Below are positions 15,879 through 24,836 of a stretch of DNA of 64,000 nucleotides, piece after piece. Positions within the stretch are counted from its first letter, which is position 1, and the number at the start of each line of letters is the position of its first letter. A program made the position numbers and the translations under genes. The notes beneath the pieces were generated by a model. The model searched no databases, was not told where the DNA came from, and was given only the letters and a program-made list of their open reading frames with translations. This DNA comes from Phenylobacterium deserti (lineage in GTDB: Bacteria > Pseudomonadota > Alphaproteobacteria > Caulobacterales > Caulobacteraceae), in the NCBI GenBank assembly GCA_943332615.1, contig CALQQB010000005.1:62001-126000 (forward strand), given 5' to 3'.

Positions 15879-16522
15879 TGAAGTCTGTCGCCGCCTTCCT
15901 GGTCGTGGCGCTGATCTGGTTCTGCGGCCTCCTGGCCTTTGCGGGAAGGGTGCAGCAGCAGACGCCGGCCCGCGCCCCCTCCCCCGCCCAGGGCATCGTG
16001 GCGCTCACCGGCGTCGGCTCCAACCAGCGCATCGCCGCCGCCATCAGCCTGCTGGAGGACGGCTACGGTCGCCGCGTGCTGGTCTCCGGCGTCAACCCCA
16101 AGGCCAGTCGCGAGGACATCCGCCACGTCTCGCGCGCCGTGCGCCGGCTCTACGACTGCTGCGTGGACCTGGGCTTCACCGCCGCCGACACGGTCGGCAA
16201 TGCACGGGAGACCGCCGGCTGGGCCCGGGCGATGCGCTACGACCACCTGATCGTGGTCACCGCCGACTACCACATGCCGCGCGCGATGCTGGAGCTCAAC
16301 GCCGTGCTGCGAGGCTCGGGCGTGACGGCCGAGACGTTCGCGGTCCCGACACCGGCGCTGAAGGACCGCCACTGGTGGCGAGACCCCTCCGCGGCGCGGT
16401 TGATGGTGATGGAGTATTGCAAGTATCTGGCGATCCTCGGCCGCGAAGGCGTCCTGGGGCTGGGCCCGCGCACGGCGCCCGCCGCCAAACCGACCAGCCC
16501 CATGGGGAACCAAGCCACGTGA
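15878..16522 (+). CDS. YdcF-family (DUF218) membrane protein
   Basis: A 214-residue protein with one N-terminal membrane helix and a DUF218 domain, including V-A-L-T-G-V-G-S-N, an A-x-x-T motif after the helix-rich middle, and V-T-A-D-Y-H-M-P-R-A. DUF218 proteins such as SanA and ElyC affect envelope integrity. The start overlaps the ftsX stop by one base and the next gene begins within its stop (GTGA), giving ftsE-ftsX-ydcF-plsC. Confidence 0.85.
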   Translation: MKSVAAFLVVALIWFCGLLAFAGRVQQQTPARAPSPAQGIVALTGVGSNQRIAAAISLLEDGYGRRVLVSGVNPKASREDIRHVSRAVRRLYDCCVDLGFTAADTVGNARETAGWARAMRYDHLIVVTADYHMPRAMLELNAVLRGSGVTAETFAVPTPALKDRHWWRDPSAARLMVMEYCKYLAILGREGVLGLGPRTAPAAKPTSPMGNQAT

Positions 16523-17223
16523 CCGCCATCCGCTCCCTGACCTACGTGGCCCTGTTCTACCTGTGGACCGCCGCCGTCTCGATCAGCTGCACGCCCCTGC
16601 TGTTCGGCCCGCGCCGATGGACGTTTGGCATGTTCCACATGTGGGGCCGCGGCGTGATCGGCCTGCTGGCGATCTGCGGCATTCGGGTCGAGGTGCGCGG
16701 CCAGCAGTACATCCCGACCGGCGCGGCCCTGGTGGCGCCCAAGCACCAGTGCATGCTGGACGTCTTCGCTCAATTCACCTGGCTGCCGGCCTCGGCCTTC
16801 GTGATGAAGCAGGAACTGGCCTGGATTCCCTGGTTCGGCTGGTATGCGCGGAAAGTGGGGGCGATCGTCATCGACCGCAGCGGCGGCTCAAAGACCATGC
16901 GCCAGGTGATCCGGGAGGGCACGGCCCTCTTCAAGCACGGCGCCCAGGTGGTGATCTTCCCGGAAGGCACCCGCAGGGCCCCCGGCGACGCGCCCGACTA
17001 CAAGCCCGGCATCGCCGCCCTCTACCGGGAGCTCAACGTGCCGGTCTATCCGGTCGCCACCAACGCCGGCGTCCACTGGCCCGCCCACGGCTTCATCCGC
17101 CACCCGGGTCTCATCGTCTTCGAATATCTGGAACCCATCCAGCCCGGCCTGAAGCGTGCCGAGTTCATGCGGCTGCTGGAAGAGCGCATCGAGGCGAAGT
17201 CGAATGAGCTGCTGGGGCTCTAG
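16519..17223 (+). CDS. plsC: 1-acyl-sn-glycerol-3-phosphate acyltransferase
   Basis: A 234-residue membrane-bound acyltransferase that makes phosphatidic acid from lysophosphatidic acid. The catalytic H-x4-D motif (H-Q-C-M-L-D) is at about residue 76 and the F-P-E-G-T-R motif at about 149. It starts with GTG overlapping the upstream stop. Last gene of the ftsEX operon, so phospholipid synthesis is coupled in transcription to division. Confidence 0.93.
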   Translation: MTAIRSLTYVALFYLWTAAVSISCTPLLFGPRRWTFGMFHMWGRGVIGLLAICGIRVEVRGQQYIPTGAALVAPKHQCMLDVFAQFTWLPASAFVMKQELAWIPWFGWYARKVGAIVIDRSGGSKTMRQVIREGTALFKHGAQVVIFPEGTRRAPGDAPDYKPGIAALYRELNVPVYPVATNAGVHWPAHGFIRHPGLIVFEYLEPIQPGLKRAEFMRLLEERIEAKSNELLGL

Positions 17224-17253
17224 GCGCGAGCCTGACCGGTCCGGGAGGGAACA

Positions 17254-17778
17254 TCACTCAGCCCCGACCATCCCCAGCAGCTTCTCCATCCCGACATCCC
17301 GAACGCCCATTTCCCGCAGGTGCGCCACCAGGTCGCGGAGGTAGTCGACGTTCCGGCCCGACAGCCCCGCGGCCCCGGCGATCAATTCGGCCTGCCGGTC
17401 CAGGGTGAGCGCCCCGGCCCACTGGGCGTGCAGCACGTCCGACAGGAAGCACAGCGCCTCGACGCGGCGCCCATCGGCCAGCCGGACGAACCGGCGGGCC
17501 TCGATATAGGTCTCAGTCGGCTGCTCGCGCTCCAGCAGGTAGGCGTAGACCTCGGCCCAGTCCGCTTCATCGACGCGATAGGCTGCGCCTCGGCAGGCCC
17601 CACCCGGCGCCAGTCCCAGCACCAGCCCGGGCCGCTCATAGGTGCCTCGGTGATGGACCGAATAGATGCAGAAGGCCCGGCGGCGGCCGTGTAGGGTGGC
17701 GGCGCGCCGCTCCGTGAATGGAAATCCCGGCCGCCACATCAACGATCCGTAGCCGAACACCCAACGATCCTGCGCCAT
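17254..17778 (-). CDS. ChaC-type gamma-glutamylcyclotransferase
   Basis: A 174-residue protein with F-G-Y-G-S-L-M-W near the N-terminus, V-H-H-R-G-T in the middle and E-R-E in the position of the catalytic glutamate. ChaC enzymes degrade glutathione to 5-oxoproline and Cys-Gly. The start at 17778 is preferred over 17799 because GAGGGG lies 4 bases before it and the longer form would overlap the divergent gene's start. Confidence 0.88.
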   Translation of the reverse strand: MAQDRWVFGYGSLMWRPGFPFTERRAATLHGRRRAFCIYSVHHRGTYERPGLVLGLAPGGACRGAAYRVDEADWAEVYAYLLEREQPTETYIEARRFVRLADGRRVEALCFLSDVLHAQWAGALTLDRQAELIAGAAGLSGRNVDYLRDLVAHLREMGVRDVGMEKLLGMVGAE

Positions 17779-17797
17779 CCGCCCCTCACAGTCGAAC

Positions 17798-18850
17798 ATG
17801 TCTCTGCCCGATCCGACCCCGCCCCGTAAACTGAGCCGATGGCCCCTCTACGGCCCCTTCGCGCTGCTGTTCATCTTCATGATCGGCTGGAGCGCGGTCT
17901 GGATCTGGGCCAGGGGCGAGGCCGTCCGGCGAATCGATGCGGGCGCGCAAGGCCTGCGCAAGGCCGGCTACGAGCTGAGCTGGCGCGAGCGCGTGGTCGG
18001 CGGCTACCCCTTCCGACTGAACGTTACCCTCACCGAGCCGCGCCTGCGCGACCGCTCGGGCTGGGGGCTGGAGGCGCCGACCCTCGAGGGCCAGGCCTTC
18101 ATGCATGCCCCCACCAGCTGGATCATCGCCGCGCCCCAGGGCCTGACCTTCGTGCGGCCCGTCGGCGGGCCGGTGCGGGTGCAGGGTCGGCTGGTCCGCG
18201 CCAGCCTCACCCACCTGACCAGCGCCCCGCCCAGCTTCTCGTTCGAAGGCGCGGGCCTAACCTTCCAGCCAGCCGCGGGCGCTAACCTCTTCGGCCTCTC
18301 GGCTGCCGAGCGGGTGGAGATCCACCTGCGTCGCGCCCCCGCCGCGGTCGGCGACGAGGCCGGCGTCTGGGTCTCCGTCGAGGGCGGCAAGGCGCAGCTT
18401 CCCGGCCTGCTCGGCCGTCTGGCCGCCGACAAGCCCGTGGCCCTGCAATGGGACATGCGGCTCTCGAAGATCAGCGCCCTGCGCGGTTCGTCCTGGGCCG
18501 AGGCGGTTCGCGCCTGGTCGGACGCCGGCGGCGTGGCCCGGGTGCCGCGCGCCGGCCTGACGGCCGGCGACGCGCTGATCGGGGTGACCGGCGGAGAGCT
18601 CGGCGTCGATACCGATGGCCGGGTGAAGGGCCGCCTGGACCTCACCCTTCGCCAAGCCCCTCGCGCCTTTGACGCCCTGGAAGCCGCCGGCCTGGCCGCT
18701 CAGCCGCAGATCGGCGCGGCCGCCGCGGTCGTGGCGGCGCGGCAGGGCAAGGACGACGTCGCCCGCGCCCCGCTCTACTTCGAGGCGGGCCGCACCACCC
18801 TGGGTCCCATCTCCCTTTGGCCCGCCCCGAGGGTCTACGAACGCCGCTAG
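17798..18850 (+). CDS. DUF2125 membrane-anchored protein
   Basis: A 350-residue protein with one N-terminal membrane helix (about 20-38) and a large periplasmic beta-rich domain of the DUF2125 type (Y-E-L-S-W-R-E-R-V-V-G-G-Y-P-F-R near residue 60). Family members are widespread in alphaproteobacteria without an assigned function. The start lies 20 bases from the divergent chaC start, so they share a promoter region. Confidence 0.82.
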   Translation: MSLPDPTPPRKLSRWPLYGPFALLFIFMIGWSAVWIWARGEAVRRIDAGAQGLRKAGYELSWRERVVGGYPFRLNVTLTEPRLRDRSGWGLEAPTLEGQAFMHAPTSWIIAAPQGLTFVRPVGGPVRVQGRLVRASLTHLTSAPPSFSFEGAGLTFQPAAGANLFGLSAAERVEIHLRRAPAAVGDEAGVWVSVEGGKAQLPGLLGRLAADKPVALQWDMRLSKISALRGSSWAEAVRAWSDAGGVARVPRAGLTAGDALIGVTGGELGVDTDGRVKGRLDLTLRQAPRAFDALEAAGLAAQPQIGAAAAVVAARQGKDDVARAPLYFEAGRTTLGPISLWPAPRVYERR

Positions 18851-18882
18851 CCGGCGCCGCGCGCTTGCGCCAGGGTGACGCC

Positions 18883-19503
18883 ATGGCTTCTCTCTACGAC
18901 CGCTTCATCCTGCCGCGCCTCCTGAAGTGCGCCTGCTCCGCGCCGCCGATCATGAAGCAGCGCGCCAAGGTCGTGCCGCAAGCCGAGGGCCGGGTGCTGG
19001 AGTTGGGCATCGGAATGGGCCTGAACCTCAGCTTCTACGACGCCGAGAAGGTGACCAGCGTCACCGGCGTCGATCCGGCGGCCGAGCTGCGCGCTATCGC
19101 CCTGGCCGCGCCGCGCGATCCGCGCCTGGCCTTGACGGTCGAGGACGGGACCGCCGAGGCCCTGCCGTTCGAGGACGGCGGTTTCGACTGCGTGGTCTGC
19201 ACCTTCACGCTCTGCTCGGTCCACACCCCGGCCCTGGCGCTCGCCGAGGCCCGCCGCGTGCTGAAGCCCGGCGGACGGTTTCTCTTTTGCGAGCACGGCC
19301 TCGCCCCAGACCCCGGTGTGGCGAAGTGGCAACGGCGGATCGAGCCGGGGTGGAAGGCCATCGCGGGCGGCTGTCACCTCACCCGGCCCGTGACCACATC
19401 CATCGAGGCCGCCGGGTTCAAGGTCGCGTGGCGCGACAGCATGTACATTCCCAACTCCCCACGGATCGCCGGCTGGGTCGAGTGGGGCGAGGCTGTGACT
19501 TAG
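18883..19503 (+). CDS. Class I SAM-dependent methyltransferase
   Basis: A 206-residue protein with SAM-binding motif I L-E-L-G-I-G-M-G-L-N (residues about 39-48), acidic V-D-P, and the post-motif D-C-V-V-C-T-F-T-L-C-S-V of the METTL7/UbiE-like subgroup. The substrate is unknown. The N-terminal cysteine pair (K-C-A-C) is typical of this subgroup. ATG 18883 starts the domain directly. Confidence 0.87.
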   Translation: MASLYDRFILPRLLKCACSAPPIMKQRAKVVPQAEGRVLELGIGMGLNLSFYDAEKVTSVTGVDPAAELRAIALAAPRDPRLALTVEDGTAEALPFEDGGFDCVVCTFTLCSVHTPALALAEARRVLKPGGRFLFCEHGLAPDPGVAKWQRRIEPGWKAIAGGCHLTRPVTTSIEAAGFKVAWRDSMYIPNSPRIAGWVEWGEAVT

Positions 19504-19688
19504 GCTCCGACCGGCAGGGCGAAGGCGCGCATCCGGCTGGGAAGCCGCATGGCCGCGCGGGTCGCCTCGCGGACGTTGCTGAACTGTGCGGCCGCCTGGG
19601 ATGCGTCGGTCCATACCACCCTGGCGCTGTCGGCCAGGTACTCGAGCCCGTCCGGCTTGGTGCGGGCTACAACAACGGAAGTCGCCAT
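19500..19688 (-). CDS. Small hypothetical protein (62 aa)
   Basis: A 62-residue protein (start M-A-T-S-V-V-V-A-R-T). GGAG lies 8 bases before the ATG at 19688. Sequence such as A-D-S-A-R-V-V-W-T-D-A-S-Q-A resembles small single-domain proteins of unknown role. The stop overlaps the end of the convergent methyltransferase gene by 4 bases. Confidence 0.6.
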   Translation of the reverse strand: MATSVVVARTKPDGLEYLADSARVVWTDASQAAAQFSNVREATRAAMRLPSRMRAFALPVGA

Positions 19689-19829
19689 CAGCGTCTCTCC
19701 ATCGAACGGCGTCCCGTTCTGGTCCACCTGTTGGGTTACGCAACAAAGCGCGTGCCAGATGCCCACCCTGCGCCAGCCATTAACGAGTCCTCTACGAATA
19801 CAACCCGACAATTCAGGCGAGGGAGCGCC

Positions 19830-20021
19830 ATGCCGCAGATCGAGTATTCGGTGAATCTAGTCGATGGGGTCTGGAAGGTGGGTCTGAACGACAAATCGTT
19901 CGGCCCCTATTCCTCACTCGATGCCGCCGTGATGGCCGCCAGCCGCGCCGCCCACAAGGCCGAGGCCCAGGGCTATGACGTCATGTTGCATGTGAACAGC
20001 CCGCCAGCGCCGCGAATTTGA
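19830..20021 (+). CDS. Small DUF2188-like protein (63 aa)
   Basis: A 63-residue protein with G-V-W-K-V-G-L-N-D near the start, then a helix D-A-A-V-M-A-A-S-R-A-A-H-K-A and a final strand. This is the layout of DUF2188-type proteins, which have no known function. Purine-rich GAGGGAG precedes the ATG. It is encoded just upstream of the tRNA gene, on the opposite strand. Confidence 0.65.
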   Translation: MPQIEYSVNLVDGVWKVGLNDKSFGPYSSLDAAVMAASRAAHKAEAQGYDVMLHVNSPPAPRI

Positions 20022-20064
20022 GGCGGGCGGCGCCTGAACCGCGGATCGTCGCGCGTGGGGTCCG

Positions 20065-20141
20065 TGGTGGCTGGAGACGGACTTGAACCGTCGACCTGTG
20101 GGTTATGAATCCACCGCTCTAACCAGCTGAGCTACCCAGCC
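20065..20141 (-). tRNA. tRNA-Met (CAT), CCA encoded
   Basis: On the minus strand a complete cloverleaf can be drawn: acceptor GGCTGGG/TCCAGCC, D-arm GCTC..GAGC, anticodon loop TTCATAA, T-arm GACGG-TTCAAGT-CCGTC, then A-CCA encoded. The anticodon CAT with a G1-C72 pair indicates elongator tRNA-Met; tRNA-Ile2 is less likely from the anticodon stem. The 31-39 pair is an A-C mismatch. Confidence 0.93.
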
Positions 20142-20240
20142 GCGGCGGGCCCCACGCGCGAGGCGCGGTTTATAGGGGTAAGGCCGTCACGCTTCAAGCG
20201 CTTGGGCGATGGACAATCAGTCGCTAGGCTAGCGGCTACG

Positions 20241-21269
20241 ATGAGCGTCCTGCACCTTCTGGGAACGGCTGGCGAAGGCGGGGCGGAGACCTACTTCGTG
20301 GACCTGCTCAAGGCCCTGAACCGCGCGCACCTGCCGCAGGCCGCGGCCATACGTGGCAACGCCGGGCGCGAGGCGCGGCTGAAGCGCGCCGGCCTGCCGG
20401 TGCGGGTGCTGCGCTTCGGCGGCCCGATCGACATCCTGACCCGACCCGCCGCCGCCGGATTCGCCAGCCTCCAGCGGACGAAGGTGGCGCTGGCCTGGAT
20501 GAACCGCGCCGCCCGCCACACCCCGCGCGGCCCGTGGGCGCGGATCGGCCGGCTGGGCGGCTACTACAGCCTGAAATACTACAAGGGCTTCGACCACCTG
20601 GTCGCCAATACCGAGGATATCGCAGAATGGATCGTCGGCCAGGGCTGGCCCGCCGGCCGGGTCGCCTGCATCCCCAACTTCGCCGCTGTGCCGCCGAACG
20701 CGTCGCCCATCGACCGCGCCACGCTGGCGACCCCGCCGGACGCGCCCCTGCTGCTGGCCATGGGCCGGCTGCACGAGGCCAAGGCCCACGATATCAGCCT
20801 CCAGGCCCTGGCCCAGCTGCCAGGGGCGTACCTGTGGATCGCCGGCGTCGGGCCGCAGGAGGCCAAGCTGAAGGGGCTGGCCGAGGCCCTCGGCGTCGCC
20901 GAGCGGGTCCGCTTCCTGGGCTGGCGCACCGACGCCTCGGCGCTCTACCGGACAGCGGACGTCTGCGTCTTTCCCTCCCGCTACGAGCCGTTGGGCAATG
21001 TCATCATCCAGGCCTGGGCCCACGGCCTGCCGGTGATCGCCGCCGCGGCCCAAGGCCCTGCCGCCCTGATTCGCGACGGCGAGGACGGCCTGTTGGTCCC
21101 GGTGGACGACGCCGACGCCCTGGCCGCCGGCGTGCACCGCCTGCTGGCCGACCCCGCGCTGCGCGCCCGCCTCGCCGCGGCCGGCGCGCGCCATGTCGAG
21201 GCGGAATTCTCCGAGGCCGCCGTGGTGGCGCAATGGAAGGCGCTGTTCGCCGACTACGGAGCGGCGTGA
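20241..21269 (+). CDS. GT4-family glycosyltransferase
   Basis: A 342-residue GT-B glycosyltransferase. The N-terminus has the acceptor-domain motif G-T-A-G-E-G-G-A-E-T-Y, and the C-terminal domain has the GT4 donor-binding pattern R-Y-E-P-L-G-N-V-I-I-Q-A-W-A-H-G-L-P-V. Donor and acceptor sugars cannot be predicted. The ATG at 20241 begins the domain. Its stop touches the ATG of the asparagine-synthase gene, so the two probably act in one surface-glycan pathway. Confidence 0.9.
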   Translation: MSVLHLLGTAGEGGAETYFVDLLKALNRAHLPQAAAIRGNAGREARLKRAGLPVRVLRFGGPIDILTRPAAAGFASLQRTKVALAWMNRAARHTPRGPWARIGRLGGYYSLKYYKGFDHLVANTEDIAEWIVGQGWPAGRVACIPNFAAVPPNASPIDRATLATPPDAPLLLAMGRLHEAKAHDISLQALAQLPGAYLWIAGVGPQEAKLKGLAEALGVAERVRFLGWRTDASALYRTADVCVFPSRYEPLGNVIIQAWAHGLPVIAAAAQGPAALIRDGEDGLLVPVDDADALAAGVHRLLADPALRARLAAAGARHVEAEFSEAAVVAQWKALFADYGAA

Positions 21270-22979
21270 ATGTGTGGCATCGCGGGGCTGCTGGGCGATG
21301 ACGCCCGCGTGGTCGGCCCGATGATCGCCGCTTTGCGGCACCGGGGCCCGGACGGCGTCCGGATCGAGGACGCGGGTCCAAACGCCCACCTCGCCCACGC
21401 TCGCCTGTCGATCCTCGACCTGACCGGCGGCTGGCAGCCTCTGCGCGCGGCCGGCGCCACGGTCGTCGGCAATGGCGAACTCTACAACTACCTCGAGCTG
21501 GCCGCCGAGTTCGGCCTCCAGAGCGCGCTCGCCACCGGCTCAGACTTCGAACCGTTCCTGAACCTCGCCGCCCGCGAAGGTGACGCCGCGATCTCGCGCC
21601 TGCGCGGCATGTTCGCTCTGTGCCTTGTCGCCCCGGACGGCCGCACCTTCCTCGCCCGCGACCCCTTCGGCATCAAGCCGCTCTACATCATGCAGCCCGG
21701 AGCAGGGCAGGAGGACGGAGGCTTGGCCTTCGCCTCAGAACCCCGCGCCTTCTTCGCCGCCGGGATGATGGCGCCCGTGCTCGACGAGGATGCGGCCCGC
21801 GAACTGCTCGACCTGCACTATGTGCTGGGCGAACGCACCCTGTTCCAGGGCCTCCGCCGCCTAGCGCCGGGCGAGACGGTGGAGGTGCGCGGCGGACAGA
21901 TCGTGTCCAGCCATCGGAAAGCGCCGATCCGGTTCCTCCCCAGCAAAGCAGGGGAGGAACAACAGCTCCTCGCTCAGCTCGACGCTGTCCTCGAAGACAG
22001 CGTCCGCGTCCACCAGCGGTCCGACGTTCCCTACGGGCTGTTCCTTTCCGGCGGCATCGACTCCGCCGCGATCGCCACCCTGATGGCGCGCCTCAACGAA
22101 CGCCCGGTCACCGCCTTTACCTGCGGCTTCGACGCCCCTGGGGCGACAGATGAACGCGCCGCCGCCGAGGCGGTCGCCACCACCCTCAAGCTCGACTGGC
22201 GCGAGATCGCCTTCGACGAGGAAGACTTTTGGCGCATCCTGCCGCAGGTCGCCTGGGCGCTGGACGACCCGACCGCCGACTACGCCATCCTGCCCACCTA
22301 TAAGCTGGCCGAGGCGGCCAAGGGGACGCTCACCGTCGTGCTCACCGGCGAAGGCGGCGACGAGCTGTTCGCCGGGTACGGCCGCTACCGCCGCGCGCTG
22401 CGCCCCACCTGGCTGGGCGGCCGACCGGCCGAGCCGCGCGGAACCTCCCCGGCTACCCTCGCCGCTTGGCGTGAGGCCGCCCGCGCTCCGCGCGGGCTTA
22501 CCGCCCTGCAGGCCGCACAATGGGCCGACATCGTCACCTGGCTGCCCAACGACCTGCTGCTGAAGCTGGACCGCTGCCTGATGGCCCACGGGCTGGAGGG
22601 TCGTACACCCTTCCTCGACCGCGAGGTCGCCACCTTCGCCTTCAACCTGCCCGACCGGTTCAAGGTGCGCGGCGGCCACGGCAAGTGGCTGCTGCGCAAG
22701 TGGCTGGAGCGCGCCTGTCCCGCCGCGCAGCCCTGGGCGAAGAAGCAGGGCTTCACCGTGCCGGTCGACACCTGGATTGCGCCCCGCGCCGCAGACATCG
22801 CCGCGCGCCTCAGCCAGATCCAGGCCGTCCGCCAGGTGGTCGGCGACGAAGCCCCGGCCCGGATGGCCACCGACGGCCGCCGCTGGCCCTTGCTGTTCTT
22901 CGCGGTCTGGTCACTCATCCACCTGGAAGGCGCCCAACCGGGCGCGGCGCTGAAGACCATCCTGGGAGACATCGGATGA
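21270..22979 (+). CDS. asnB: Asparagine synthase (glutamine-hydrolysing) family
   Basis: A 569-residue two-domain enzyme. The N-terminal glutaminase has the nucleophile C2 (M-C-G-I-A-G) and the R-H-R-G-P-D-G loop; the synthetase domain has the ATP loop S-G-G-I-D-S at about residue 260. Ammonia from glutamine is passed to an adenylated acid. True AsnB makes asparagine, but copies tied to glycosyltransferases, as here, often amidate sugars or polysaccharide precursors. The coordinates allow no spacer from the upstream gene and an ATGA overlap with the next. Confidence 0.9.
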   Translation: MCGIAGLLGDDARVVGPMIAALRHRGPDGVRIEDAGPNAHLAHARLSILDLTGGWQPLRAAGATVVGNGELYNYLELAAEFGLQSALATGSDFEPFLNLAAREGDAAISRLRGMFALCLVAPDGRTFLARDPFGIKPLYIMQPGAGQEDGGLAFASEPRAFFAAGMMAPVLDEDAARELLDLHYVLGERTLFQGLRRLAPGETVEVRGGQIVSSHRKAPIRFLPSKAGEEQQLLAQLDAVLEDSVRVHQRSDVPYGLFLSGGIDSAAIATLMARLNERPVTAFTCGFDAPGATDERAAAEAVATTLKLDWREIAFDEEDFWRILPQVAWALDDPTADYAILPTYKLAEAAKGTLTVVLTGEGGDELFAGYGRYRRALRPTWLGGRPAEPRGTSPATLAAWREAARAPRGLTALQAAQWADIVTWLPNDLLLKLDRCLMAHGLEGRTPFLDREVATFAFNLPDRFKVRGGHGKWLLRKWLERACPAAQPWAKKQGFTVPVDTWIAPRAADIAARLSQIQAVRQVVGDEAPARMATDGRRWPLLFFAVWSLIHLEGAQPGAALKTILGDIG

Positions 22980-23833
22980 AGGCTTGGATGCTGGCTGCCG
23001 CCCTGGCCCTCACCCCCGCGGCGGGCCTGGCCCAGGCTGCCCTGCCCCCGGCGGCGATCTTCACCGACCCGCCTGTCGATACCGCCCACCCCGCCCGGAT
23101 GGAGGTGCTGCACATCCCCTCCAGCGGCGTCGAGATCAACGGCATCGCCTACCTGGCCGTGGGCGCCGGCGCCCCCCCGACCGTGGTGCTGTTCCACGGC
23201 CTGCCGGGCAACGAGAAGAACCTCGACCTTGCCCAGGCGATCCGCCGCGCCGGCTGGAACGTGATCACGATCAACTATCGCGGCTCCTGGGGCAGCCCTG
23301 GGACCTTCAGCTTCCGCGGCAACCTGGCCGACGCCAAGGCGACGCTGGCCTATGTCCGCGCCAACGCCGGCAAGCTGCAGGTCGAGACGACGAAGCTGGT
23401 GGTCATGGGCCACTCCATGGGCGGCTGGGTCACCGCCATGACCGGCGGCAGCGACCCCGACCTGGCAGGCGCGGTCATGATCTCCGCCGCCAACATGGGC
23501 GCCTTGGCCCTGGCGCCGGAGGCCCAACGCCTGAACACCGCTCGCAGCAACATGGAGACCCTGGCAGGCGTGACCCCACAGAGCATGGCCCAGGAGATGA
23601 CCACCCTCGCCGACGCCAGCTTCGCCGCCGCTGCGCCCGGCCTGGCGAGGAAGCCGCTGCTGATCCTCACCTCCGACGACGGGCTGGGGCCCATGGGCGA
23701 GGCCCTGTTCATGGACGTGAAGCAGCGCGGCGGGCGGGTGGCGATCATCCACGCCGCCACCGACCAGGGCTGGAATTCCGCCCGCATCCGCCTGGAAACT
23801 GAAGTCCTGACCTGGCTGGCGAAGCTGCCGTAG
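22976..23833 (+). CDS. Secreted alpha/beta-hydrolase
   Basis: A 285-residue protein with a signal peptide (cleavage after A-L-A-L-T-P-A-A-G-L-A-Q-A), the oxyanion region L-F-H-G-L-P-G-N and the nucleophile elbow G-H-S-M-G-G (Ser at about 143). A C-terminal Asp and His are expected; the final H-A-A-T-D-Q-G-W may supply the His. Substrate unknown. Translation is coupled to asnB by ATGA. Confidence 0.85.
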   Translation: MKAWMLAAALALTPAAGLAQAALPPAAIFTDPPVDTAHPARMEVLHIPSSGVEINGIAYLAVGAGAPPTVVLFHGLPGNEKNLDLAQAIRRAGWNVITINYRGSWGSPGTFSFRGNLADAKATLAYVRANAGKLQVETTKLVVMGHSMGGWVTAMTGGSDPDLAGAVMISAANMGALALAPEAQRLNTARSNMETLAGVTPQSMAQEMTTLADASFAAAAPGLARKPLLILTSDDGLGPMGEALFMDVKQRGGRVAIIHAATDQGWNSARIRLETEVLTWLAKLP

Positions 23834-23838
23834 CGACG

Positions 23839-24789
23839 TCAAGCCGGGTGGACGACCCGCCCATACCGCGCGCCGAGGTCGGCCATCACCTCCTCGAACT
23901 CGGCGATCGTCTCGGCGATGATCTCGGCGACCGGCTTCACGGACTCGATTCGCCCCGCCACCTGGCCCGACAGCGCGATCGCCGCCTCCATGTCGCCGCC
24001 GAAGTAGAGCGCCAGCGCATTGCCCATCTCGGCCATGATGTTCGGCGGCGGCTCCAGCTCGAACCGCGTGGTCTTCTCGGTCCTGAGCGCCCGCAGCGCC
24101 GGCCCCGGCCCGTGGCGGTTGAGGAAGACGGTGTCCGTCTCCTTGGCGCCGACGATCATGTCCTTCCAGTTCTGGTGGACCGGGCTCTCGGCGGCGGAGA
24201 CCATGCGCGTGCCCATCTGCACCCCCTCGGCCCCCAGGGCGAAGGCCGCCGCCATGGATCGCCCGTCGGTGATCCCGCCCGCCGCGATCACCGGCACCTT
24301 CACTTTCGAGCAGACCAGCGGCAGCAGCACCATAGTCGCGACGTCGCGGCCGTTCTTGAACCCGCCGCCCTCGCCGCCCTCGACCACCAGCCCGTCCACG
24401 CCCGCGTCGATGGCCTTCATCGCCGCCGCCAGCGACGGCACCACGTGGAACACCGTCAGCCCCTTGCTCTTCAGCGCGTCGCAATAACGGTTCGGATCGC
24501 CCGCTGAGGTGGTGACGAACTTGACCCCCTGGTCTGCCACGAAGCTGACGATGTCGGGGTCGCGCACGAAGGCCTGCGCCACATTGATCCCCCACGGCTT
24601 GTCGGTGAGGGTCTTCATCTTCTTCACCTCCTCGCGCACCTCGTCGAGGCGGCCTGAAGAGGTCTCGATGATCCCCAGACCACCGGCGTTCGACACCGCG
24701 CTGGCCAGCTGCGACCGCGCGATATAGCCCATGGGGGCCTGCACGATGGGGTACTTCACGCCGAGCAGATCGGTGATGCGGTTCTTCAT
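23839..24789 (-). CDS. Nitronate monooxygenase family protein
   Basis: A 316-residue FMN-dependent TIM-barrel protein with the N-terminal P-I-V-Q-A-P-M-G motif, G-G-L-G-I-I, V-V-E-G-G-E-G-G-G-F and P-V-I-A-A-G-G-I motifs of the nitronate monooxygenase/2-nitropropane dioxygenase family. It oxidises alkyl nitronates such as propionate-3-nitronate. The usual catalytic His after G-x-E-x-G-G-H is replaced here (E-G-G-G-F), so activity may differ. ATG 24789 was chosen over 24831. Confidence 0.85.
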   Translation of the reverse strand: MKNRITDLLGVKYPIVQAPMGYIARSQLASAVSNAGGLGIIETSSGRLDEVREEVKKMKTLTDKPWGINVAQAFVRDPDIVSFVADQGVKFVTTSAGDPNRYCDALKSKGLTVFHVVPSLAAAMKAIDAGVDGLVVEGGEGGGFKNGRDVATMVLLPLVCSKVKVPVIAAGGITDGRSMAAAFALGAEGVQMGTRMVSAAESPVHQNWKDMIVGAKETDTVFLNRHGPGPALRALRTEKTTRFELEPPPNIMAEMGNALALYFGGDMEAAIALSGQVAGRIESVKPVAEIIAETIAEFEEVMADLGARYGRVVHPA

Positions 24790-24836
24790 TGGGGTTCCTC
24801 TGTTGGCGCTGACTTGGACGCCCTGCCCCAAGGGAA

